A stretch of 64,000 nucleotides of DNA. It comes from an uncultured Akkermansia sp. (GTDB lineage Bacteria; Verrucomicrobiota; Verrucomicrobiia; Verrucomicrobiales; Akkermansiaceae). Of the stretch, positions 9,774 to 18,336 are shown piece after piece (positions within the stretch are counted from its first letter, which is position 1; every line of letters begins with the position of its first letter). The notes beneath the pieces were generated by a model. The model saw only the letters and a program-made list of their open reading frames with translations, had not been told where the DNA came from and did not search any database. Position numbers and translations under genes: made by a program. The stretch covers positions 1 through 64,000 of the forward strand of contig CASFPZ010000004.1 of the NCBI GenBank assembly GCA_949296365.1, in the 5' to 3' direction.

Positions 9774-11435
9774 TTAATGACTGGCACATGCCCAGGGCCA
9801 AGCTGCACGAATCTGAGCAAAGAAATCGTTACCCTTATCGTCGACGAGAATGAAGGCAGGGAAATCTTCCACTTCAATTTTCCAGATAGCTTCCATTCCT
9901 AACTCAGGATACTCGAGCAAGTCGACTTTCTTGATGCTGTTCTTGGCTAAGATGGCAGCAGGGCCACCTATTGATCCAAGATAGAACCCACCATGTTTCT
10001 TGCAGGCATCGGTCACAGCTTGAGAACGATTACCTTTGGCAATCATAATCATAGATCCGCCATTTTCTTGGAAGAGATCGACATATGAGTCCATCCGGCC
10101 AGCGGTTGTCGGACCAAATGAACCTGAAGGGTAATCTTCTGGTTTTTTGGCAGGCCCCGCGTAGTACACAGGATGTTCTTTCATATAGTCTGGTAAACCT
10201 TGTCCAGCTTCGATACGTTCCTTCAATCGTGCGTGAGCAATGTCACGAGCCACAATGATTGTGCCGCTCAAGCTAAGACGCGTTTTGACCGGATATTGAC
10301 TTAAATCGGCCAAAACTTCATTCATTGGGCGATTTAAATCAATCTTCACAGCATCGGCAGACACCGTTCGATAACGTTCAGGAATATATTGCCCCGGATT
10401 GCGTTCCAAGTCTTCTAAGAAGATACCTTCCGGTGTAATTTTGGCTTTCGCATTGCGGTCGGCAGAACACGAAACAGCCAACCCTACTGGACACGAAGCT
10501 CCGTGCCGTGGCAAACGAATAACCCGCACGTCCAACGCATACCATTTACCGCCGAATTGAGCTCCAAGCCCCAACTTGCCAGCTTCTTCGTGCAACTCAG
10601 CTTCTAATTGCACATCGCGGAAAGCGCGACCGTAATCATTGCCTGATGTCGGTAATTCATCGTAATACCGAGTCGATGCCAGTTTGGCTGTCTTTAGGCA
10701 CAATTCAGCCGACGTACCGCCAATGACAAAAGCGACGTGATAGGGCGGGCATGCCGCAGTACCAAGCGTACTCATCTTTTCCACAAGGAATTTTTTTAGA
10801 GTAGCAGGATTCAATAACGCCTTAGTTTCTTGGTAGAGGTAAGTTTTGTTAGCAGATCCGCCGCCTTTTGCCACAAATAAGAAGCTGTACTTCATGCCTT
10901 CTGTAGCAAAGATGTCGATTTGAGCTGGTAAGTTGGTACCAGTATTCTTTTCTTTGTACATATCCAGCGCAACCGTCTGGGAGTAACGCAAATTGTTACC
11001 AGTGTAGGCATCGTAAACACCGTGAGAGAGCATTTCCGTATCGTCGCATCCTGTCCATACTTGCTGCCCTTTTTTTGCAACGATATTGGCTGTACCGGTA
11101 TCTTGGCAGAATGGCAAAATGCCTGCGCTGGCAACTTCAGTATTGCGCAACATAGTCAAAGCCACGCTTTTGTCGTTATCGCTGGCTTCAGGATCGTCTA
11201 AGATGGCAGCAACCTTCTTGAGGTGAGAAGCACGTAGGAAAAAAGCAATATCGTGGAATGCTTCAGCAGCCAACAATCGCAACCCTTCTGGATCAACTTT
11301 CAGGATGGGTTTGCCTTCAAATTCGGATACGCTTACATAATCTTTAGTGACGAGGCGATACTGAGTTTTATCCTCGCCTAAGGGAAACATCTCTTGGTAA
11401 TGGAATTCCGGAGTTGCCATAACACCGATAAACAT
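9774..11435 (-). CDS. fumA: Class I fumarate hydratase, iron-sulfur type
   Basis: Interconverts fumarate and malate in the TCA cycle or in reductive fumarate metabolism. The 553-residue length matches single-chain FumA/FumB-type enzymes (about 548 aa), with the N-terminal alpha and C-terminal beta regions fused. Visible motifs: [11 protein letters not shown] near 109-119, where the cysteine is a likely [4Fe-4S] ligand, [27 protein letters not shown] with a second ligand cysteine, [16 protein letters not shown], and the C-terminal [13 protein letters not shown] swivel-domain signature. It reads divergently from pgsA. Class I enzymes are oxygen-sensitive, fitting an anaerobic or microaerophilic lifestyle. 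The symbol fumA is used for the family; fumB would be equally valid. Some relatives also act on tartrate or mesaconate. Confidence 0.94.
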   Translation of the reverse strand: MFIGVMATPEFHYQEMFPLGEDKTQYRLVTKDYVSVSEFEGKPILKVDPEGLRLLAAEAFHDIAFFLRASHLKKVAAILDDPEASDNDKSVALTMLRNTEVASAGILPFCQDTGTANIVAKKGQQVWTGCDDTEMLSHGVYDAYTGNNLRYSQTVALDMYKEKNTGTNLPAQIDIFATEGMKYSFLFVAKGGGSANKTYLYQETKALLNPATLKKFLVEKMSTLGTAACPPYHVAFVIGGTSAELCLKTAKLASTRYYDELPTSGNDYGRAFRDVQLEAELHEEAGKLGLGAQFGGKWYALDVRVIRLPRHGASCPVGLAVSCSADRNAKAKITPEGIFLEDLERNPGQYIPERYRTVSADAVKIDLNRPMNEVLADLSQYPVKTRLSLSGTIIVARDIAHARLKERIEAGQGLPDYMKEHPVYYAGPAKKPEDYPSGSFGPTTAGRMDSYVDLFQENGGSMIMIAKGNRSQAVTDACKKHGGFYLGSIGGPAAILAKNSIKKVDLLEYPELGMEAIWKIEVEDFPAFILVDDKGNDFFAQIRAAWPWACASH

Positions 11436-11583
11436 ACTCCCAGGATCGACGCTTTTCGAGTAAAAAAACGAATTGCCCCATTTCTAACCCAAGAAAGCAA
11501 AGCATGCCTGTAAAAAGATGATTTAGGCACAAAATAATCCTTGCCAAGTTGGTTCGCGTCCCCTCAATAAAGAAGTCGTAACG

Positions 11584-12213
11584 ATGCTCAATCTACCTAA
11601 CGCCATAACTCTGATCCGCATTGCTCTCGTCGTGGTATTCACGATTGCCGTCACCCTGACTCCAGATGAAAAATGGGGATACGTCATTGCCCTGATTTCT
11701 TTTATTTTAGCAGCATTCAGCGATTGGTTAGACGGATATTTGGCAAGGAAATTAGGTGAAGTAACAACATTTGGCAAACTGATTGACCCATTAGCTGACA
11801 AAATTGCCGTATCGGCTGCATTTATTTACTTAACCTCGATTGATTGGTGTCCTGCCTGGGTGACCATTCTGATTATCACTCGAGAATTCCTCGTAACGGG
11901 CATCCGGCAGATTGCGCAAGAACATCGCGTTATCATTGCTGCTGACAAAAGCGGCAAGTGGAAAACAGCCTTCCAACTTGCCTTCTGTCTAGCTTCACTC
12001 TTCGCTTTGGTTGTCAAAGAAGCCTATCCGGAATCCCTCGCTGCACTTGCGCCGTTGGCTGAGTTTTGTTGTGCTCATCCTAATGTTGCCATTGTACCCT
12101 GGATCTATCATATCACGCTGTGGACTTCTGTAATTTTAACTCTTTGGTCTGGAATTTTCTATTGCCTCATGGCCAGAGAATTCCTCTTTCAGGAACAATC
12201 CTCAGGTCGTTAA
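11584..12213 (+). CDS. pgsA: CDP-diacylglycerol--glycerol-3-phosphate phosphatidyltransferase
   Basis: Integral membrane enzyme that makes phosphatidylglycerol phosphate from CDP-diacylglycerol and glycerol-3-phosphate. At 209 residues it is a little longer than typical PgsA (about 180-190). The CDP-alcohol phosphatidyltransferase signature is intact: DWLDGYLAR, then GKLIDPLADK, giving the four metal-binding aspartates in D(x)2DG(x)2AR(x)8G(x)3D(x)3D. The N-terminus NLPNAITLIRI is typical of PgsA. Several hydrophobic helices follow (VVVFTIAVTL, VIALISFILAAF, AFQLAFCLASLFALVV, ITLWTSVILTLWSGIFYCL). The next gene begins within ten bases of its stop, so the two are probably on one transcript although functionally unrelated. 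Confidence 0.94.
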   Translation: MLNLPNAITLIRIALVVVFTIAVTLTPDEKWGYVIALISFILAAFSDWLDGYLARKLGEVTTFGKLIDPLADKIAVSAAFIYLTSIDWCPAWVTILIITREFLVTGIRQIAQEHRVIIAADKSGKWKTAFQLAFCLASLFALVVKEAYPESLAALAPLAEFCCAHPNVAIVPWIYHITLWTSVILTLWSGIFYCLMAREFLFQEQSSGR

Positions 12214-12218
12214 CGTTT

Positions 12219-13970
12219 GTGAAATATCCTTGCCATTGTTGGATTTGTTTATTGTTGGCCTCCTCTGCTCTATCCGTTGCTGAGGTTGGAAATCAACAGC
12301 CTAAACACACTCAGACTCAAAGCTTTTCAACAGTCTTGCCAACGTCTTCTGCCGAGTCTCAGGAACAACCAGTTAAGCAGTCTCTTCAACAAAATCCGCT
12401 GGTTCCTTCTCAACCCTCTGGGGCAACCCAACAGCCGCCTGTTGCCGCGGAACAACAAGCAGATCGCACTCAACCCAAGAGCCCCAATGCTGGAATGTCT
12501 GGGGATAACTCTAGCGAAGAAGCGCCAGCCGCCATTCCTCTACCCCTAGACCAACAACAGGACACATTGGCTCGGCCTGCACAAACGGTAAAAACAGGTC
12601 AAGAATCTCAACCATCCGATGAAGTTGTTCACACTAGCACATCGGCTTCTAAACAATTTATTGTTCAGGGGACAGATCTGCAGTTGTTATCTGCTATTTG
12701 TGCGCGTGTCGATGACATCAGAACGGGACTGTTACATCTCCTCGGGTTCCCCAATAGTTGGAAAGACAACATTTTTATTGTTTTATCGAAAGAACGCAAT
12801 TCGAGGTCGATTACTAATCCCGTGCGTCTGAGCATTGATATTGTTGGCAATAGACCCCACTATCGCATTACCTTTTACACTTCGGGCGGAGTCGCACTTG
12901 AGTCCCTCAACAATGCCGTAACAACGATGTTGCTTTACGAAATGATGCTGCGCAACGTCAATCCAGAAGGTTTGCCTGAACGCGTTGGTCTACCTCAATG
13001 GCTCCTCACCGGAATTGAGCAAGCTATTCTTTGGAGAAACGAACGAGCAGATCGCGGTATGTACGCTTCTCTATTCGAACATGGCGATATTTTGTCTCCG
13101 CAGGACATCCTCAAAATCAAGGATCCATGGAAAGAACTTGATGCAACAACCTTTGTCGCCTACCAGGCTTCCAGTGGCGCCTTGGTGCTCTCACTTCTCA
13201 ACCAAAAAGGAGGGAAAGAAGCCATCGTGCGTCTTCTCGATGAAGCGGTTCTAGGCTCCGATGATCCGGAGGATCTCATCAAACGAAACTTCCCCCACCT
13301 CAAATTGACACCTGCTTCATTGCATAAATGGTGGAGTCTTCAGTTGGCCTCTATGGCAACCCCAGCAGTTACTGAAGCTCTATCCATCCAGAATTCGGAG
13401 AAAAAACTCAGCGAACTCCTTATCCTCCTCCAATACGATTCTAATACGCGATTGTCTCGACGCATTCCATTCTCGGATCTCGACACTGTGCTTCAATTGC
13501 CCGATTTACATAAACAACTGTCCAATATTCTCAATAATCTTGTTTATTTGAGCAATCGGTGTTTTCCGACCTATCGTCCCATCATTACCGATTATGCCAA
13601 AATTATTGCTCTCATCCAAAACAGCCATGTTACTGGAGATCAACTTGATGTACCTGGACTTAAAAAACGCCTCCAAAAACTTGACAAACTTAGAAAACTT
13701 TCGCTTCAAGCTGCCATCCGTACTCGAGATTATTTAGACTGGTACGAGATTAATTCTCACCGGGGATTATCTCAGACATTTGCTTCGTACATGTCTACCA
13801 TGAATATGCTTCGCAATCCTGTACCAGCCTCGACAACACCCATTAGCAAATACTTGGATGATATCGAGAAGCTCTATCTTTTGCCAGCCAAGGCGCCGTT
13901 TCCCCAATTATCTGTCATGCCGGAGAAGGTAGATTCAGGGAAAACGAGTCCATCGCGAAACCATCAGTAA
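12219..13970 (+). CDS. Secreted gluzincin-like protein lacking zinc motif
   Basis: Function not recognised. The GTG at 12219, six bases after the pgsA stop, gives a clean signal peptide (KYPCHCWICLLLASSALSV); the frame is open further upstream only inside pgsA. Residues ~25-145 form a Gln/Pro/Ser/Thr-rich linker. The domain from ~150 contains AVTTMLLYEMML followed 20 residues later by GLPQWLLTGIEQA. This is the arrangement of peptidase-MA-like gluzincins (HExxH, then WLxEG), but the histidines are replaced (Y240-E-M-M-L) and the glutamate of WLxEG is T264, so zinc binding and proteolysis are unlikely. The C-terminal 200 residues are helical and end in a polar tail. An ECF sigma factor follows 26 bases downstream, suggesting one transcript. 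The pseudo-peptidase reading is inference from a weak motif match. Confidence 0.75.
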   Translation: MKYPCHCWICLLLASSALSVAEVGNQQPKHTQTQSFSTVLPTSSAESQEQPVKQSLQQNPLVPSQPSGATQQPPVAAEQQADRTQPKSPNAGMSGDNSSEEAPAAIPLPLDQQQDTLARPAQTVKTGQESQPSDEVVHTSTSASKQFIVQGTDLQLLSAICARVDDIRTGLLHLLGFPNSWKDNIFIVLSKERNSRSITNPVRLSIDIVGNRPHYRITFYTSGGVALESLNNAVTTMLLYEMMLRNVNPEGLPERVGLPQWLLTGIEQAILWRNERADRGMYASLFEHGDILSPQDILKIKDPWKELDATTFVAYQASSGALVLSLLNQKGGKEAIVRLLDEAVLGSDDPEDLIKRNFPHLKLTPASLHKWWSLQLASMATPAVTEALSIQNSEKKLSELLILLQYDSNTRLSRRIPFSDLDTVLQLPDLHKQLSNILNNLVYLSNRCFPTYRPIITDYAKIIALIQNSHVTGDQLDVPGLKKRLQKLDKLRKLSLQAAIRTRDYLDWYEINSHRGLSQTFASYMSTMNMLRNPVPASTTPISKYLDDIEKLYLLPAKAPFPQLSVMPEKVDSGKTSPSRNHQ

Positions 13971-13996
13971 CTTCTGGTGTTTTCTTCAATAAGCGG

Positions 13997-14590
13997 ATGA
14001 CTGAGGAAAAACATCGAGACCCAGGCAATGATATTGACATCAACTTGATGCTGAGGGTCAAAGGAGGGGATGCCGAGGCCTTGACTCAGTTAATCAGCCG
14101 TCATCAGGATGCTGTTTATTCGACCGTTTCCAACATGTTGCGTTTCGGTGGCGATGTAGATGATGTGGCTCAGCAAGTATTCATCCAAGTCTGGAAAGGA
14201 GCAGCTACCTACACACCAACTTGTAAATTTACGACATGGTTATTTACAATTGTACGGAATTTAGCACTCAACGAAATAAGGCGCCAAAAGCGCAAACCCT
14301 TCATTTCTTCGGAAGAACTAGAGGATAAAAACGGAGTTACTCTTTCAATTGACGAATCGCCCTCTCCCGATATGCTTCTTGACCACGCTGAGCTCAATAA
14401 AGCCATTGAAGAAGCCATTGCTTCCCTTTCCCCGCAAGCAGCTCTCGCCATCCAACTACGCAGGTTCGAAAATCTCTCCTATGAAGAGATTGCAACAATC
14501 CTCGAAATAACCGTACCTGCGACCAAAAGCCTTATCTTCAGAGCTCGGCAATCACTCAAAGAGAAACTTGCCTCTTTCCTCAATTCATAA
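13997..14590 (+). CDS. ECF-type RNA polymerase sigma factor
   Basis: A 197-residue extracytoplasmic-function sigma-70 factor. Region 2 spans about residues 22-90 (ALTQLISRHQDAVYSTV, DVDDVAQQVFIQVWKG, FTTWLFTIVRNLALNEIRRQKRK). Region 4 spans about 130-190 with the helix-turn-helix SYEEIATILEITVPATKSLIFRARQSLKEKL. Regions 1.1 and 3 are absent, as expected for the class. No classical anti-sigma factor (ZAS-type) is adjacent; instead the neighbours are a secreted gluzincin-like protein upstream and a membrane pseudokinase downstream, and one of these may relay the signal. That regulatory link is inference from gene order. Confidence 0.93.
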   Translation: MTEEKHRDPGNDIDINLMLRVKGGDAEALTQLISRHQDAVYSTVSNMLRFGGDVDDVAQQVFIQVWKGAATYTPTCKFTTWLFTIVRNLALNEIRRQKRKPFISSEELEDKNGVTLSIDESPSPDMLLDHAELNKAIEEAIASLSPQAALAIQLRRFENLSYEEIATILEITVPATKSLIFRARQSLKEKLASFLNS

Positions 14591-14610
14591 CCCCCCTTCT
14601 TAAAAGATCA

Positions 14611-14680
14611 GTCTTTGTGACATGACAAAGACCCCAAAATAGGCACATCATGAAATTTCCCGTTCATTGAAAAGGGAAAT
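14611..14680 (+). promoter_or_regulatory. Two inverted repeats before the pseudokinase gene
   Basis: The 157-base gap after the sigma factor holds two perfect inverted repeats: GTCTTTGT/ACAAAGAC (14611-14632, 6-base spacer) and ATTTCCC/GGGAAAT (14655-14680, 12-base spacer). Neither is followed by a T run, so they look more like regulator sites or leader structure than terminators. They could be autoregulatory targets; no known site is matched. Confidence 0.35.
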
Positions 14681-14786
14681 CCGTATCCGAATGCGTCAAC
14701 CTTTCCGATCGATGCTCACATTTCCTTCTTGTCACGATGAATAAATCATGCAGTATATCACGAGTTATTCAAGGCCCAGAAGCACT

Positions 14787-17700
14787 ATGTCCAGTACCAT
14801 CATTGCAGATTCGGCGCTGATTCCAGGCACCACTCTCCAAAATTTCCAGATTGAGAGTACAATTGGGGTAGATCCATGGGGAATTACCTACCTGGCTATT
14901 GATTCATCTCAGGGCATTCGAGTTGCCATTAGGGAGTTCTTCCCGCGCATGCTTGTCGTTCGTAACCCAGAGCAACTCACCATTCACGTTGTAACTCCAA
15001 ACCAAGAACGAATTTTTGAACAAGTTCGCCAAGCATTTGCTGCTAGGGCTCAACAGCTGATGGTTATCCAGCATCCCAATTTAGCTTCTGTTACTAGTAC
15101 TTTTGATGCTTTGGGAACGAGTTACTTCGTCATGCCCTGCATTCCCTCGAACTCTTTAATCCTTTACGGTATTAAGGAGCGAGGTAAAAGGTTACCCCAA
15201 AAGCAATGCGAAAGCCTCCTGCGCGGTATACTAGATGGTCTTGCTTGTCTGCATTCTCACCAGATGGTTCATGGCCTCATCCATCCCTCTCAAATTCTCA
15301 TCAATACCGAGACAGGCATGCCAATGTTGTCTGGGCTTGGTTATGTCGACCTACCAGGTGACACGCCGATGTTGGGTGATATGGAGCCTTTCGCCGCACC
15401 AGAGGTTCTGCTTGGTAAAAGTCCATCGGCAGGATCAGATCTTTACTCACTGGGTGCTTCTATCTACTACATATTGACAGGAGAATTCCCCCAACGGGGC
15501 GATACGCGTCTTTACAGCAATACGCACATTCCTCTGGCTTCCAAACCTGATCTTCGTGTTGAATACGACGAACACTTTCTCAAAACCATTGATACAGCTA
15601 TGATCCCTGTACTCATCGACCGTTTCCAGTCTGCTAGCGACTGGTTTACTGCATTGGATGCGCCAGCGCAACTACCGCATCCGCAAGCAAAACGTCCTGC
15701 CCTTCAACGTTCTACTCGCAACGCAGGCAGGCGTCCTATTCCACGGCCAGTGCGTCGCCCGGCTGAAGCAAAAACTTCTGTTGGTTCACAAGTTGCTATG
15801 GCTATTGTTACGCTTGCTCTCGTTTCTGGCATCGTCTGGTATGTCCATACAGAAACTAGTTCAGAGCCAACGAAAACGACCGAAATCGCTCAGGAATTGA
15901 CTGTTCAAAAATCTGCTGCAACAACTTCAGAAACTAAGCAAGTTGATCTAAACAAAGCACAGCAGACTCCTGACCCGGCTAAAACTCCTGGCCCAGAAAA
16001 AACAACAGCTCTGGCAACAGCAGCTATCGGCGCACAACAGGAGCAACAGACTACAACTCCCACAGAAACGCCAACTGCTGCCTCCCCAGCCCAGAAAGAA
16101 ACTTCAACGGCAATTCCTGCTATTGTTTCAATTCCTGAAACAACTCAATTGAAAGCGCCTGAAATAAACATCAGCAAGTCAAAGTTGCCTCAAGATCTTT
16201 TAGATAAAATCAAAGCTGGAGATTATGACGGTGTTCGTCTATCTGTGCTTGATTCTATCCGGTCAATGTACAAAGGGGATCAAGCTCCAATTACTAATCC
16301 ACAGTTTTGTCATTTGTTGTCTGTATCTGAACTGATCAAAGTCACTACTCCAGCAGAGCTATCTAAATTCCATCGTTCGTCTCCAGAAGCTCGTGCTTTC
16401 ATGTTGGATTTTCTCAACGATCCAGAATGGTTAGAACTTTACCTTGGCGCAGGCCTTGTCCCTGAGAACACGTCGCTTGGTCTCAGCATTCTTTCTTCAA
16501 TCTGGAACGCTGAAGGTAAGTCACCAGACTTTCGCAGTTATCTTTCTCTTGCTACCGGTATTGCCAACGTGTGGAGTGTGGGGCCATTTGCCGAACGCCT
16601 ACAAAAAACAGCAAATGCTTCTCCGTTAACCCGATTTAGATACTTCCGCCACTACCACAAAAAGAAACAATTACACCCCGGATTCATGGCTTTACGTCCG
16701 TGGGAAATCCGTTTTGTCGCTGGACATCCCGTCGATGATGCGGCTTACGAATGGATTGTTAAACATGTCAATCTTCCTTGGCGTCGCTATGTAGATGCCT
16801 GTTGGTTTGCCGATTATACAGGTACAAGCGTTTTTGGAGATTCCATTCAGGGGGCTCTCTTCTACGTTCCATGGCGCGATATGTACAACGGAGCAGAACA
16901 GACGAAACGCCATGGTGCAGTTTGCGGCGGGCTTTCGTATTTGGGCACTTTGGCTTCGTCTGCTCACGGCATGCCTGCTTACCCGGTAGGTCAGCCTGGC
17001 CACTGTGCCTACGCAGTGCGTATGAAGCGTGGTGACTGGCAAGGCGGATTTGGTGGCCCTGACGGAGGAATGCACAACTTCATCTTTGGGTCGAATGCGC
17101 CTACGTCTTACATGTTGATGGAGGCGGTATTTCAGGATGACAAACAAATTGACCACGCCTATAGGTATGCACGTTTAGCTTCAGCCATGATGCAACTCAA
17201 GGACAACAAGAAAGCTCTTGCTGCCATCAACCAAGCCGTAGCCTATTCGCCGATTCACCCTACTTTTCGCCAAATCCAACAGGATTTGATGACAGAAATA
17301 GGAGAGACCAAGCCTGAAGATTGGTACAACTATGCTCGAGAAGCTATAACTCATTACAAAGGCAATGGTTATGCTGCTTTGGATGTCCTCAAGACAGCCG
17401 AAGGTTCCTTTGTTGGGGTGATTCAAGAGAGGGATAAACTCGAATGGTATACCTTGCTTCACAATGTTTTGGCGACAACTAAGACCTCGTGGGCTGTTAA
17501 AATTAGCGACGTGCTCAATGGAGAACTCGGCAACATGACTTCAGAATGGGGAAGAGAACAATTCCTTCAGATGGCATTAACCGTCCACCTCAACTCTGTC
17601 GATAGTACCAATTTCGGCCAAGTGCTCGAGTGGGCAGTCAAAACGTTTGTCAATGGACAAGAAGACCAAACATTTAACCGTGCATTTACAGCAGCAGCTG

Positions 17701-18302
17701 CCTCGCTCAATGCAGGGTCTCCTTCTATGCAGCAAACTGATGGAGCGAACAAACTCCGTTCTGCTTATGGCAAGGCTATCTTTGCTGCTGAACAAGCTCG
17801 TTCGATCCCTGCTTTCCAAGCTCTCAGTAAAGCTGCCATCAAACTTAGTACCCCAAAGGATGAAGAAACGCCAACTTTCTCGTCTGAATTACCACCCGGG
17901 CGTCTCGTCCCAGCTGCCAACTGTATGGTTCGGTTGTCGACTACTAGCAACTGGGATCGTCAGTGGGAACACATTGATTTACTAAAACCCTGTGGTGGAT
18001 TTTGCCATACGGACAAGGAAGCTATTCCCCACGTTATTGTTGAATTGCCAACAACACTTCCTGTCTCTGGCCTCCTCGTCACCAAAGCAGACGGCAATGA
18101 AGGTCGTATGAAAAAGGTCCGAATCTCAACCTCGACTGATGGAGCTACATGGTTCCCTCTTCAGGAAATGGATGATATGCCTAAGGAATGGCGCATAGCC
18201 TTACCTGAAAGCAAACAAGCCAAATGGGTCAAGTTCGAAGCTATCAACGATGCGGAAACTAATTACCTGCATTTGAAGCATTTCCTCATTTTTGTCAAGT
18301 AA
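14787..18302 (+). CDS. Membrane pseudokinase with transglutaminase-like and discoidin-like domains
   Basis: A 1171-residue multidomain protein. Residues ~15-290 have the fold pattern of Hanks-type Ser/Thr kinases, but catalytic residues are lost: the ATP lysine is R49 (VAIR), HRD is H162-G-L, the following Lys/Asn are His/Gln, and DFG is GLG (183-185). APE is kept (204-206). One membrane helix (~334-353) follows a basic juxtamembrane segment, then a Thr/Ala/Gln/Pro linker to ~440. The large outer part contains a transglutaminase-like core, HGAVCGGLSYLGTLAS to GQPGHCAYAV, with candidate Cys713 and His739. TPR-like helices follow, and the last ~110 residues resemble an F5/8 type C (discoidin) carbohydrate-binding domain. 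The start at 14787 is preferred; the frame is open to an ATG at 14748. Likely an envelope sensor or scaffold linked to the adjacent sigma factor. Confidence 0.85.
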   Translation: MSSTIIADSALIPGTTLQNFQIESTIGVDPWGITYLAIDSSQGIRVAIREFFPRMLVVRNPEQLTIHVVTPNQERIFEQVRQAFAARAQQLMVIQHPNLASVTSTFDALGTSYFVMPCIPSNSLILYGIKERGKRLPQKQCESLLRGILDGLACLHSHQMVHGLIHPSQILINTETGMPMLSGLGYVDLPGDTPMLGDMEPFAAPEVLLGKSPSAGSDLYSLGASIYYILTGEFPQRGDTRLYSNTHIPLASKPDLRVEYDEHFLKTIDTAMIPVLIDRFQSASDWFTALDAPAQLPHPQAKRPALQRSTRNAGRRPIPRPVRRPAEAKTSVGSQVAMAIVTLALVSGIVWYVHTETSSEPTKTTEIAQELTVQKSAATTSETKQVDLNKAQQTPDPAKTPGPEKTTALATAAIGAQQEQQTTTPTETPTAASPAQKETSTAIPAIVSIPETTQLKAPEINISKSKLPQDLLDKIKAGDYDGVRLSVLDSIRSMYKGDQAPITNPQFCHLLSVSELIKVTTPAELSKFHRSSPEARAFMLDFLNDPEWLELYLGAGLVPENTSLGLSILSSIWNAEGKSPDFRSYLSLATGIANVWSVGPFAERLQKTANASPLTRFRYFRHYHKKKQLHPGFMALRPWEIRFVAGHPVDDAAYEWIVKHVNLPWRRYVDACWFADYTGTSVFGDSIQGALFYVPWRDMYNGAEQTKRHGAVCGGLSYLGTLASSAHGMPAYPVGQPGHCAYAVRMKRGDWQGGFGGPDGGMHNFIFGSNAPTSYMLMEAVFQDDKQIDHAYRYARLASAMMQLKDNKKALAAINQAVAYSPIHPTFRQIQQDLMTEIGETKPEDWYNYAREAITHYKGNGYAALDVLKTAEGSFVGVIQERDKLEWYTLLHNVLATTKTSWAVKISDVLNGELGNMTSEWGREQFLQMALTVHLNSVDSTNFGQVLEWAVKTFVNGQEDQTFNRAFTAAAASLNAGSPSMQQTDGANKLRSAYGKAIFAAEQARSIPAFQALSKAAIKLSTPKDEETPTFSSELPPGRLVPAANCMVRLSTTSNWDRQWEHIDLLKPCGGFCHTDKEAIPHVIVELPTTLPVSGLLVTKADGNEGRMKKVRISTSTDGATWFPLQEMDDMPKEWRIALPESKQAKWVKFEAINDAETNYLHLKHFLIFVK

Positions 18303-18336
18303 CCGTTCATCTATTCACCTTTACCTTTGTATTACC

